From Bugula neritina (Eukaryota; Bryozoa; Gymnolaemata; Cheilostomatida; Bugulidae), in contig OZ037773.1 in NCBI GenBank assembly GCA_964035545.1, positions 8,520,751 to 8,584,750 on the forward strand: a stretch of DNA of 64,000 nt, in the 5' to 3' direction. This document shows, piece by piece, positions 34,595-47,972 of the stretch (within the stretch, counting starts at the first letter, position 1; each line of letters starts with the position of its first letter). A model generated the notes under the pieces. That model was given only the letters and a program-made list of their open reading frames with translations, was not told where the DNA came from and ran no database searches. A program made the position numbers and the translations under genes.

Positions 34595-37500
34595 ATGGTG
34601 TCAATCATGAATCAAATATGGGTGCTATGCTCTGCAGTCCTCATAGTTTCAGCTCACACAGGTGTGTATGCCCTCAGTCAAGGTATATTTTTAGCTACAT
34701 CTGTGTATAGGATTTGATACCCTAACATCATGTGATGCGAGAATAGAACCAATGCTACAAGAAACTCTCTCATCTACTAAACGTTTCAGAAACCAACATT
34801 TACTTAGCTAATGCAAGCTGAGTTTCTCAATGACCTCCATGACATGTCCTGAATTTAGCAAATTTTTAGTTTCTCAGACAAACTTTGAAAGTTTATGGTC
34901 TGCATTTTGTTTGTAATAACTGCTCTGCAAAATGTCATCTGTAGTTGTAATCCTCATAAATATTAGGCAGCTTGTTATTTTGATGCCCTGTCTCTCTGTC
35001 TGTTTGTCCATCGGTGAAAAATGCTCAATAGCACAAACACAGTTTCTACTCATTCTCTGTTCTGGAAATCATTTTGCAGAAATTATCCACCAGTTTCCAT
35101 AATTTGTAATAAAGATTTAAACTAAAGTGTGCTGAAAGGCAGTAGAAAGTTATTTTACACTGCAAGTGTTTAATTCCTGTAATTTTAATTGTAATTGAAA
35201 TCTTGTCAGTTCAAACAATTTTTGTGCAAAAGTATAATTATGACCAAAAAAATGTTGATGTGATACAGTTCCCCTTGTACATTGCACTACAGTCCCACAT
35301 ACATATCACACTACACTATCACACACATTTCACACTACAATATCACACACATCACACTATATAAATTGATTCTATACAGGCAGGCTGTCCCACTTGTCTT
35401 TTGCTCTCAAATAATTAGTACAAAATATGTTTCTCATTAACTACAATTTCCTTAGCAGTGTAACCTGACACTCCAGCCATACGGGGCTTGTTCATACCTT
35501 CCCTACTCAAAGCCTATGCTCATCAAAGATAGCTTAGGCTAAGTGTGAGCTATTGTTCTCTGAATTAAGTGTTAGTGTAGCCAATTAGCGCACAGACTGG
35601 CAATGAGGCCAATATTCTAGGCAGATTGAAACAGTATGCTGTAATTCTACCAGCCTTGTTACTGCGTAACCTTCTAAAGTTACATGATGATACGTAGCAG
35701 CTGCTAGCCCGCATTCCTTTGTTTATAGCTGCTACATATACTGGGAGTTACTTGCTCTCTTCATAATAAGTAAAGAAAAGACAACTCTAAAATTATTTTT
35801 CTTTTTCGATTGACAAACTCAGCTATCAATAGTTTAGTAGTTAACAAGTGTAAATTAAAATAGTTTGTGTGCCTATGTTGCCTGTATTCCTGTGGATGTG
35901 GGCAGTGGTCAAGCTACACACACTTTGTAACAAGCTAGCTTCAGGGAGGCATTCAGTGCTACTTTGAAAGCTTCCAATAGCTTCCACCACCGAGGCAAAG
36001 CTTTTAGCCATCCAAATGCTTTGCAATTCTCTACAAATGTAGTGCTCATATAAGTTTTATCGCAATTCAATAATTCAATTGTTTTTCTTGTAATTTTTTT
36101 TAGTTGTAAAGAGACAGGCACCTTTGCAGGTAAATATTATACCTTTTTTTCAATATTATTTTACATACAAGCTTAGATATATGCTCTCTCTGTCTTATAT
36201 ACTACCCATATGTTATTTTTGTATTATTAGGAATTATCTTCCTTGTCGGTTACTTGCAATTGACAAAATAATGCATTGGCTCCTAGTTTAGCAGATAATT
36301 GTAACTTATAGCTGTGCGACTTATATAGCTGTATTAGTATTTCTGAAGAACCTAAATTTCTGGGTGTTCCTGATATATTACGTTTAACATGTACATAAAT
36401 ATTTCCATCTGATAACTTGATGCTTATTGGTGCAGTTTGATGAACCAACAAAAGGGCAGCAGCTGCCTTTGTCAGTGCCTTCTTTAGATGGCGCTGTTGG
36501 AATGCTGCCAGTAAGTAAGACGAGTGTTGCACTGCTTCTTAGCTGTAGATCAACTCTGTCTGTTTGTCTAGTTTAGCTGTAGATAAACTGTGTCTGTCTG
36601 TATGTCATGCTGTAGATCAACTCTGTCTGTCTGTTTGTTCAGGAGCAGTTAAATTTCAGGACAAATCTATCAGCTTGCATGTGCATCTGCAGAATACATC
36701 AGTTTGTTATGTCTAGCTGCATATATGCTCTGTATAACAGGATGAGTAGCTGTAGATAAACTCTGCCTGCCTTTGCATCTATCTGCATATAAACTCTATA
36801 CTAGTCTGCATGTATAGCAGCAGATAAGCTCTGGTAGTCTGCATGTATATTTATCTGTAGAAAAACTCTGGTAGTCTGCATGTATTTCTATCTGCAGATA
36901 AACTCTGCTTGTCTAACTTGTTGTTTTAAGGAATCTCTTTTTCTCTCAAAATATATTTCAATTTCTTCTCAAATATGGAAGCTAAAATTTAGTTACTGTT
37001 ACTTATTATTTGGCTGAATTTTGTTTTGTACTGTAATCGGTGTAATATTCAACAATTTTATTTAAAACGAGTAGATTTTTAAGCTTCTAGCTACATTTGT
37101 CTATTGTGAAATTATCCTATCATTTACTTTTGCTATGAAGCAATTTCTTGCTATCACTTGGGATAGAAACAATAATCATTTCTATTTGTACATCAAAAAA
37201 CATGGTGGCAGCATTAATTTGCAGTGCTCTGTACCCTGTTAATTAATATTATGGCAGGTATGGTACTGTAATGCCACATTTCAACAGTTAGTGTTGTAGC
37301 AGGTATAGTATTGTAATACCACATAATCTGTAAGTATTAGCTCAGACCTGTGGGCACTCACAATTCATATGTAGGCATATAAATTACTCTTAAATGCTTT
37401 TATATTCTGTAAGTACATAATTGGTTACTTATTGATTTAAGGGTGCTCCCGGACCACGTGGACCAGTAGGTAAAGCTGGAGCACCAGGTCCAGCTGGTTT

Positions 37501-40500
37501 CCAGGGACCTAAAGGACCAGATGGCCCTCCAGGACCAATGGGACCACAAGGTGACATGGGCATGCAGGGTGCTGAAGGACCTCCCGGTAAACAAGGAGAA
37601 CCCGGTAGAGATGGAGAACCTGGCCCAAGGGGTAAGATTTTAGGATTCGGGGAAGTTGGGTGAAAAGTTTGATTTTTGTTTCTTCTGTGCTGAACAATGA
37701 AATACCCACATCAGAAAATACTTTTTTATCAATGTGCGGAATTGTAAAATAGAATTGTTGCGCTTTTAGGACTACCCGGTGTCACTGGAGAACGTGGATC
37801 AGATGGACAGCCCGGTATCTTTGGTGAAAAAGGTCACAGAGGTAACCGAGGACCAAAAGGTGCAGCTGGAGATGTCGGACCTCTCGGAGCTACTGGAGAT
37901 CAGGGTATAATTGGAGCACCTGGACCTGCTGGTGCACCTGGACTTTCGGGACGTGTCGGTGAGAGAGGGCCATCCGGTCCCGTAGGGCTACCTGGTGCAC
38001 AGGGTGCTGATGGACCACCTGGACCTACTGGATCACAAGGTTTGTTACTTTATCAATGAGAAGCCTGCAGTAGATGCTGTCTGTTGTTTTCATAAATCTT
38101 TCATCAACTACTTTATTTAATGTGAGCTGTTTGTGTGCCTTAGGACCACCGGGACCTCCAGGTCAAGTTGGTTTGTCTGGTATTGCTGGAGATCCCGGCA
38201 CACCTGGACCACAAGGACAAGAAGGACCTAGAGGGCCAACTGGAGCTGATGGAGCTGATGGCAAATCTGGACTACAGGGTGCCCCTGGAAACCCTGGCAA
38301 AGATGGTGTTGACGGTAAAGTATATTTCTTAAAACTGTAGACTAACAAATTTTCTGCCTGCCTCCAGTAGAAGATAGCAGCTAGTTGAGAAGTTGTCTTC
38401 CTTTTGTCTTTTTAACATTTTTAAAGTTAAAATATTATTAATTATTTTGAAAAGACACTTCAGGAAGTTAAAAACCATTCACCTTTATATTTTTTTTTTA
38501 TAAATATTAATTGTGAGGAAAACATTCTAAATTCAATTCCAATTATGTGTGTTATGTAGGCAAACCTGGAGATGCTGGAACAGATGGTGCCACTGGCCCA
38601 CGTGGACCCATGGGATTACCTGGACGACCCGGACCCACAGGTCCACTTGGTGAAACTGGAGCCACAGGTTTGACAGGAGAACGTGGAGCACCTGGAGCAC
38701 CAGGTTGGAGTTTTATCTATCATAATAATCAATGATACAGCCTTAGTGAGTATTTCAGTATTTGAGTTGAGTATAAGCAGACGTAGAGCGCTAGCAGACG
38801 TAGAGTAGATGCAGATGTGGAGTGAGATGTAGACATGCAGAGTGTTTTACTTGCTGTTTTACAGGTATTCCCGGAGACATCGGTCTACAGGGTTCCCAGG
38901 GCAGCCCTGGTGTACCTGGAGACAGAGGTAGTACTGGAGAAGCCGGACCACGAGGAGAACCAGGACCAATGGGACCTATCGGACCACCTGGACCCCAAGG
39001 TTTTAGAGTGAGTTTTAGAATTTTTCCGTCGATGACTTATTTCGTTTTGACAATTTTCTAACAAGTATGCAGTGCATATACACTAGCCCTAGGACAGCTT
39101 TATAGATATATTATTCGTTGAGTTGGCTATTCTGAGTAAGTGGCATGATCGAGTCATACTAAGAACTGAATAAGTGACATCACTTTCTGTACATCAGTTC
39201 TCCCAGGACGTAGCGTGATGCCTTTTAATTGTAGTAATCTTACAGTCCCCCTTGCTTATACAATTCTGTTAAAATAGTAAGCTTTAGTTACTGCATAATA
39301 CACCAAGTTAGCTTTGATAGGCATTTTGCTGTGTCTTGAAACAACTACTAACGGTGCTCTCTTACCCTTAGGGTGAGCCTGGCAGAATGGGACAACCTGG
39401 TGCTGAGGGAGAAACTGGATTGCCTGGAGCAGTGGGTGTTGAGGGTCCTAAAGGTCAGAAAGGAGGTCGCGGATCTCCTGGAAACAGAGGGCTCATCGGA
39501 CCAACTGGTGCACCCGGAACTCGAGGTGCTCCTGGAATAGGCGGACAAGAAGGACAAGTTGGAGCTCCAGGTAATGTGAATACTAATTTTTCTGCTATTA
39601 TTTTTACAGCCTTTTCAATGTTGCATTTTATAAAAATTATTTTTTTAATCTTTCAATTTAGTTGAAGCATATTCTATTTTTAGGTATGCCCGGACGTAAT
39701 GGTATGGATGGTTCCCCCGGAGAAGTCGGTGTACCTGGACCTGTCGGTTTGCCAGGACCTGCCGGACAAGATGGTGCTGTTGGGCGACCAGGAGATCGTG
39801 GACCTGTGGGTCCTATGGGAGATGTTGGAGTGCAAGGAATCCCCGGTGAAAATGGTAAAGATGGAGAAGTCGGTGCCCAGGGAGAGCAGGTGACTCTAAA
39901 ATTACTCAATGGATAACCTTTTAGTTTTCATATTTAATGTTAGACAGATCTGTGTTTCAGCAGCAGTCTCAAGAATAATCAGTTAACTGTTCATCTATTG
40001 TACAATCACTCTTTCCATGTCTCATATTCTAAGACATTATATCAACATCTAAACAACTAATGGAGAAGAAATCTGGTTATTCGATTGTAGCAAAAAATTT
40101 AATGATCCTAGTAATGTTACCATAGTCAATGCATACTATGAGATTATGTGATAATGTAACAGACATTCTTGACATTCCCAGGGACCACCAGGGCCACAGG
40201 GGTTGAGAGGAGCACGTGGGGACCGTGGTATTGACGGCCCACAAGGGGTTTCTGGTCCTCAAGGAGAGAGAGGTTTCCAGGGACCACGAGGTCTTCCAGG
40301 TGACCAAGGTGCACCAGGCGTGCCCGGTATCCAAGGTGAACGAGGTGCTCGTGGAGATCGTGGAGTTAAGGGAGACAGAGGTAAGAAAAGCGTACATGAG
40401 AGTTGATGTATGTGGTTGTTGAATCACTTCTATTTACTTGATGTAGCATTATTACGATTTAATCTTTTAGTCCAGCTAAATGCTCATTCTAATAATTCTA

Positions 40501-43500
40501 AAACATTACCCATAATGGATAATGTTTTGAAATTATTAGAAATAACAATTTTAATGTTGGGCTTGTGTTTCAAGTTATGCCGCCGACTCTAGTTGGTGTA
40601 GCCTAAAATTTTATGCATAGCCTATGAACTCTAAATTCTTACTTCGTTATAGACATTTTTCTCTGAACTAAACCACAATATTTTCAAACAACTATCTTGA
40701 ATAGCTGTATCGTTGGGCTATTTGATGTTAACTCCTAGATAGACTAATAGATTTCTAATAATATGTGTGCATTAGGTTTGGATGGACAAGACGGACCTCC
40801 AGGCATTGCTGGTATTGATGGTATTGCTGGACTTCGGGGAGATGACGGAGCAACTGGAGAGAGAGGATCAAGAGGAGAACCAGGTGTTCCCGGATTAGTT
40901 GGACAGCCAGGTCAGTTTAGATTCAACAAAATTCTCTACACTCTTTATGTCGTGATTTTTATGTAATGTGCTATTTATATGTTAAATAAACCTAAAATTT
41001 GTTGCTGTTCTAGAATTTGCTAGCTTATCCTATTCAATCTGTTGCCATTTTAACTTGAAATACATTTTTATGCAATTTTGAGTGGGGCCAAAGCTTTTAA
41101 ATCAGTCTTTTTATTATTTATAGATATTATATATGTTTTATTCATGTTATTATATTATTTTTATACAGGAATTCAAGGTCCACAGGGTGTGAAAGGGCAA
41201 CGTGGACCAACTGGAACCAAGGGAGAGCCTGGCAAACCTGGATTTGATGGTGCACCTGGATCTATTGGTGCTCCAGGATTGTCCGGTAGTCAGGGACCAC
41301 CAGGTGTGAATGACTGACTCATCTCTACCTATACACATACACAATTATATAAATCAAGGTGCTAGTCACTATTTCATACATTGAGTTCATGAAAGTATAA
41401 ATAACATACATTTGATAGGTAAGCCTGGACAACCTGGTGCAACTGGACCAAGAGGATTGGCCGGAGAAGATGGAGCTGAAGGTTTAGAGGGGCTCCCTGG
41501 TGTGCCAGGACCCGCCGGTTTCCCTGGAGATAGAGGAGAACCAGGATCTCAAGGAGCTGTGGGTATCCCCGGACCACCAGGACTTCGTGGTGAACCAGGT
41601 CAACAAGGACCTCGTGGAGATAAGGGTAAGTGCAGACAACTCTCATACTACACCATGCAACAGATTCACATCATATCACATGTGTGTCTGCTTGCCAGCT
41701 GGTGCACATGTTACTGGGTGTCACAGGTAAACAGGGAACTGATGGCGCTGAAGGCGACAGAGGAATAACTGGAGAGAAGGGACAACTTGGACCAGATGGT
41801 GCTCCAGGTATGCCTGGTCTACCAGGTGTTGATGGACTTGATGGAGAAAGAGGTGCACCCGGTAAACCTGGACCTCAAGGCCCAATGGGTCTCCAAGGTT
41901 CCCAGGGTGAGCCTGGAGAGCGCGGACAACCTGGTAGAATGGGAGAAACTGGTATCCAAGGAATGCCCGGTGAAATTGGTTAGTAATTTACGTGTTCAAT
42001 ATCTTCATACTGTTGACTTTATTTAGTATAACTAGCTGTTGTGTGACTCTATTTGGTAAAATATAGAAAAGTGTCAAATTATGAATGTTAACAATAATAG
42101 TATTATTTTATTGTAGAGATACATATCGGGAATGTTTTTTAGACAGCTGTCAGCATATTGTGTTTTTATTTAGCTGACTGTTAAAAAGGTTGTTTGAAAT
42201 ATAGTCTCTTTACATCTTTTTTTACTCAGTATGAATATCTAGCACTGTTTTCTTGTATTTCAGGTAAGATTGGTGACAGAGGTTTGCGTGGTATGCCTGG
42301 TGCTCAGGGGGCTCAGGGTGTTGCAGGACCCACCGGACCACCCGGTCCCTCAGGTTTCCCTGGTGCTGTCGGAGATGTTGGACCTCAAGGTATGTACATT
42401 TCACTAATGTGTTGTACTGTGAGACTTAAGAGATAAACTTTCTGGTTACTTAGTTGAATGTCTGTCACCCAGTTTTTGGGCCTTAGCAGACGTTTCCTGT
42501 TGACTCGGTTAGCAGATGTAACTTGAATTTGGTCACTGCTCTGTTCAATAAATCTTTCTCTGTTCAGGGCCCCAGGGCTCTCAGGGTAGATCTGGCAAAG
42601 ATGGAACTCCAGGAAAAGATGGAGAGATCGGACCTGCTGGACCTGCCGGCCCACCTGGACCACCTGGTTCTGTCGGACCTTCAGGATCTGATGGAAGGTG
42701 AGTTACTAAACTTGTCTAAACTGTGAGTTATAGTAAAGGAAGTAAAACTGTGTCTTTACAAACGTACAGAGAATAACAAAATGTACCACTATTCAGTTCT
42801 CAAGTTACCAAAGTTGTTGAAAGACTATTCATTGACTTTTTGTATCTTCATTTGGTTATAAACATTGAAGCATATAGACCTTTTACCTACACATAGGTGG
42901 TTATAGTGACATATTTGTAAGTACACTTGTAATGTAGATTAAGTTTACTTATCTGTATATTGAATGTAATCGTAGGAGTGGTATGGATGGACTGAATGGT
43001 GCTGACGGACCAGTTGGACAGCCAGGTGTGCAAGGTAACCAAGGACCCATGGGTATGGTGGGTGCACCCGGTAGTGTCGGCCCTGATGGCAAGAAAGGAC
43101 CAGAAGGAGACGTCGTATGTATATATTCTGCCAATCTCTCCATAATCTTCCATGTTGCCAGTTTTACATTCTTTAACTTTGTTTACATGAACTTAGTACT
43201 TGCCTTACACATTTCACGATATCTGAGATATTGCTCAGAGCAAACAAATTATAGTTTTTGTGTGACCCTTGCAGGGCCCAGATGGAATCAGGGGACCACA
43301 GGGAGCCGTCGGTGCACCAGGACCTCAGGGTTCACGTGGTGACTCTGGTGTTAAAGGACTTCAGGGAGAGAAGGGAGATCAAGGAAAGTCTGGAGACAAA
43401 GGTATGTGTGTCTGTCTATAAGATGACCATTACTAACATATTATGTTTGGTTGTTTGATGCTGTAACAGACTTTTGTGGTTCTTAAACTGTTGGCTTGTT

Positions 43501-46424
43501 TTGCAGGATTCACCGGAGCACCAGGTATTCCTGGTATGCCAGGACCTGTGGGAGATGTCGGACTTCGTGGAGAACCCGGTCCAGCTGGCATGCAAGGACC
43601 TGCTGGTGAACGTGGTAATGAGGGAAGAATTGGTGAACCTGGACCACCAGGTGAAGTTGGTCCCATGGGACCTCCTGGACGAGATGGTGACAAGGTATAG
43701 ACTTGGAACTAAATTGGTTTGCATTTAAATATACTTTATATTAATCTAATGGTTAAAGCTGTGTACATCCCTCCTCCCAACAACTAAAATGTAGAGGGTG
43801 TTTCTGTGATAACTATTCTGCTACCATTTGATATTTACTAGCCCTTTTTATCGTTATAATGCCATTAGTATACCGCATTGATTGAAATTTCTAACATCTG
43901 ATGTTTTTGGTCAGTGAAAAAAGCACTCAGTAAATTTATTTATGCTTAGGTACTTTGCTATTTGTATCAGCCTTAAGTTTTTAGCTTCAAAGTAGAATAC
44001 AAACAATGCTGTTTTCATCGTGTCAATTTTTTCTCTCATACCGACACTTGTTTGTCAGTTTTAACACAACATTATTTCTTTTCAAATCTGGCTGTGAAAA
44101 ACCAAATTTTGATCAATATTAAGTGATAAAACATAAAAATTACAATGTAATTAATATAAAACTATCAGCCTGGTTTATACTACAAGTAGGCAACTAAGAT
44201 TCATCTCCACATACTCTCCATGCTGAAACAATAACAATTTTAAGCTGGGTTTTCATCTCTGTAGGGAGATCCAGGTAGAGATGGATCATCAGGACCTGCC
44301 GGTCCAGCAGGACCTCCAGGTGCTCCTGCTCCCCCACCGATATTTGCACCACCCATGAGAATGGCACCCACCAAGGGAGGTTACTACGGCGACGAGCCAG
44401 AGGTTCTGCAGGCCAATCATCAATTTGTGAGAATGTACCATGGTAAGTAGTAGTTACCGATTGTCAGCTTATGATGAAGTAGTAATGTGTTCGCCGTCTG
44501 TCTGTCTGTGTATCTGTCTGTCTGTGTGTACACTGATAAGTAGTTCATTAGTTACTTACCTATTTGACTGCTGGTTTCACAAATTCAAACTTGATGGAAA
44601 TCTCACACTTGGTTACCGAGGAAGCTTATAATTCGTCACCTCAACCAACAGGATTTCCCTGTATCGTGTATGAATCATAAATTCTTATTATTTCCAGAAC
44701 TGAGAGTACGAGACGGTCGCAAGAGCAGCCCCGCCAGAGACTGCAAGGAACTGTTTGAGAACAACCCTAAGTTGTCAGATGGATTCTACTGGGTTGACCC
44801 AGATGGTATGTAGTTTGAACTTGTAAGTTGTGAGAGCTTTGAGCTATTAGAGATTTCAGGAGAGGTTATGTAACCCCTACAAATGCTATACACCTTTCCT
44901 GGTGCATTCAAAATAGCTATATATGTTCTCTTAGACCTTTGTATACAGTTGATAATATTTACAGCAACCTGTTTTAAAAAGCTAGTCCATGACTGATATT
45001 TTTTTGAAGATGAATAATGCTTCTATTAATAGATTCTCTCCTCCCAACAGTAGCTAACATTTCTATAAATAAATACACTTGCCTGTGGCTGTTATTTATA
45101 TAAAGTGAGATAACATGACTGTCACAGGTGGTTCCATCATGAACGCAATCAGAGCCTTCTGCAGAAAGAATACTCAGACTACGTGCATCTCTCCCAAGAC
45201 TAGAGCTTACCAAGTGTCCAGATATGACGCCCAATCTACGTCATACTTCACAGAACTTTCAGGAAACAAGGAGGTCAATAACAAATATTGGTTTTGTTAT
45301 TTTGTCAATTTTTCATGAATTTCACTCCCAGAACACATTATGACATATCGACATGTTCTTCATTATTATTTTGTTATTATTTGCATCTTTAAACAATTTC
45401 ACAGATTCACTGTAAAAAAGCTAAATTGGGAACATTTTAATGTATATCACTTTTTTCTTGTTGAATGAAATTTTGGGTTACAAGTCTTAATAATTGATTC
45501 TTTATTTGCATTTTCGATTTTAGTTTGAATATGACGCAGAGTTATCTCAACTTAACTTCCTGAGGGTCCAATCATCAACTGCCACACAAACTGTAACATA
45601 TAAGTAAGTAAATATAGAATACATGCTCACGTCCTGCAGCATACCCTGTACATGTACTGTAGTTTACACTGTAGTGTTCTGTGTTGTACACATACATGTA
45701 CTGTAGTGTGTCATTTTCTATTTTGCAAAGTGCGATGCAGTGTTTTGTAGCATCGGTTGTACTGTTTTGTGTTGCAAATTGTAATGTTCTGTATTGTACA
45801 CTGTAACATCCTGTGTTGTATTCTATATTGTAGATGCATCAACTCGGTGGCTGTGGAAGACTCCAACGGCAAGAAGAACAAGTCTCTACTACTCTATACA
45901 TCTGGTGACGTGGAATACAAAGCAGTCGACAGAAAATACCAATATCAGGTCGTGAGAGACGGCTGCAAGGTACATCATGATGTCATATCCTATTCAAATA
46001 TAATAACTAGAAAAATAAGCGTACGTGTTGAATGAAATACAGTTGCAGATCTCCGCAGTTGGAGAATTTGCTCAAAGTTATAAACTTATTGAAAACATTG
46101 TTGAAATATTTTAATTTACTTTGGTTTTCATCTTTTCTAATTGTAGAAATTACTTTCATTTTCCTCTTTGAACCCGTGTTGTTTCAAATGACTTGCTCGC
46201 ATTAACCTTGATTTCTAAGTCGTATTAGTTTCAGAGTTGTCATTTGCCGTAACTTTCACAATTCTAACTTTCTGTAGGACTCGAGTAACCGCGAATCACA
46301 GACCATCATCCAAATCAAGACTAACATGGCCTCCCATCTGCCCATTTTGGACGTCGCCACCTCGGATGTTGGAGAGCGAAATAAAGCATTTGGACTCGAA
46401 ATAGGCGAAGTCTGCTTCTCATAG
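34595..46424 (+). CDS. Fibrillar procollagen alpha chain
   Basis: About 26 coding exons, 1307 aa. N-terminal exons: 34595-34661 (signal peptide [13 protein letters not shown]), 36104-36129, 36436-36510. Helix exons: 37442-37631, 37770-38039, 38144-38314, 38560-38703, 38865-39007, 39372-39570, 39684-39889, 40182-40380, 40776-40910, 41169-41303, 41419-41625, 41727-41978, 42264-42389, 42568-42697, 42976-43114, 43275-43401, 43507-43694, 44265-44442. C-propeptide exons: the last part of 44265-44442, then 44698-44805, 45128-45273, 45524-45603, 45834-45969, 46278-46424. The helix is about 336 uninterrupted Gly-X-Y triplets (vertebrate type I: 338). There is no VWC or TSPN module; a short segment [11 protein letters not shown] precedes the helix. 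After the helix, [10 protein letters not shown] resembles a tolloid/BMP1 processing site. The COLFI domain ([34 protein letters not shown]) directs trimer assembly. It secretes a matrix fibril-forming chain. Confidence 0.96.
36540..36920. repeat. Degenerate tandem array in collagen intron 3
   Basis: Loose repeats of ctgtagataaactctgtctg and related words in the intron just before the first helix exon, starting about 25 bp after the donor at 36511. Confidence 0.75.
45635..45830. repeat. Degenerate array in a C-propeptide intron
   Basis: Loose repeats of tgtactgtagt and gttttgtgttgta words fill most of the 230-bp intron 45604-45833. Confidence 0.65.
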
Positions 46425-47972
46425 ACACAATAACTATGTTGGTAAAACGATATTAAATGAAATCACTAAAGCTTTTGACTGAACATCTGACTGTTGGAGA
46501 TGAACTCGTATTTTAGTACTTTGTGATTTGAAATATTTTATGCCAAGTTTTTTTATTCTTTTAAACTGAAAATGTTATATATACAAAACAATGGTGCTAC
46601 CTTCTTGTACAGTGAAATATTTATGTCATATAAACTTGGGCCGTAGATTACACGCATTGCCGTACTCTGAATACTAAATAGTGAAGAAAAAGTGCATGTG
46701 CACACAACTACAAAAATATACTCGGCTAAAAATAATATTCCAATTGTATTTGAGTAGTTTAAATTTAATCTTTTTGCTCTATAGTGTAATGTATAAGGTA
46801 TTACTAATTCAAATATTTTTAGTGGTGGTAATCTGTCTTGGCTGGGTAGGGGTTTGGAGTTGTCATCTACCGCATAGTGCTTCTTGTAGCCACACGGGTG
46901 GCCCTCAATCCCACCCTATATTCATCTCTTTACTTTGCTTATAAAATCTGTTGAATGTGCTGGAAATGTAGTTAGTTTTTTACTAAATAAACATGACTAA
47001 AAATAAAAAAGTGTTCCTTTAGGTATATACAGCAAAGCAAATATAATCTACCTATTGCATGTTTGCATCCGCCATATAGCGGTGAAAGGTGAACCTTGTA
47101 TGTTTTATGCAAGTTTCAGAGCTTCCAATAATTATATGACAGATATAAAACCAAACTTTAATGCTTAGCTTCTTAATTATATATGTATTTTCTGACCATT
47201 TGATAAACTCTCTTTTAATAAGTTTGAAGGTATGTTTATTCCTCTACAAAGGTTTTTCGAGTTTCAGCCTCATTTACGCAATAAAAATTTGTGGAATTGT
47301 CCCCCCAGAAAAGTTGGGTTTTTGACTCCCTGAAATAAATAATTGGAAACTTGTGCATACAGAGCATTGTGAAGGCAGTATTACCAGATCAATAACTTAC
47401 CATTTATTTTACATTCAGACAAGGAATTCTAGGTCTAGGTAAACAGCGAATTGTTTGGCATCATGCAGTGCAGATAGCCTGGCTGCTAGATGTAGACAGG
47501 AGTATGACGACTTCTGTTTAACCAGATTACCATTCTTTCACTATTTCATGCACTTTATTTAAAAAAATATATAATATAGGCACACCATGTGTATATAAAT
47601 ATAATGAAAACGTGCACAGCATCACAATAATGTATACCAAAGTATACTCTTTATACAATACAAACTTCATGAGTATAACAAATGTGATTCAACTTACTTG
47701 AAGTCACCCTGATGAATACCAAGAGTTCAATTGAAGTTAAATGATGAAAAGTGCTCATCCAATCACCATGCATGTATCAAAAGTGCTGGTCCAATGACCA
47801 TGTTTGTACCAAAATAATTAGAACTTTCTCTAAATAGTTAATACAACCTTGGAAATCACGAACTCTGTAAGTCTTGTTGATTAAATATAAATTGCATTGT
47901 AAAAAACAATTCTTTGCTTAAAGTAGGAATAGTTACATTGTAGTCAGTGAATGTGTGATCTGGTAGAGATGG
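46425..47972. other. Convergent 3' flanks of collagen and pappalysin
   Basis: AT-rich spacer between two converging genes. A candidate AATAAA on the plus strand for collagen is at 46986-46991; for pappalysin AATAAA on the minus strand is at 47554-47559. No gene seen. Confidence 0.55.

Noticed and set aside
37400-43728. Many long open frames on both strands across the collagen region, including minus-strand Gly/Pro-rich ones
   Set aside because: They are shadows of the GC-biased Gly-X-Y exons; only the plus-strand frame splices in consistent phase.
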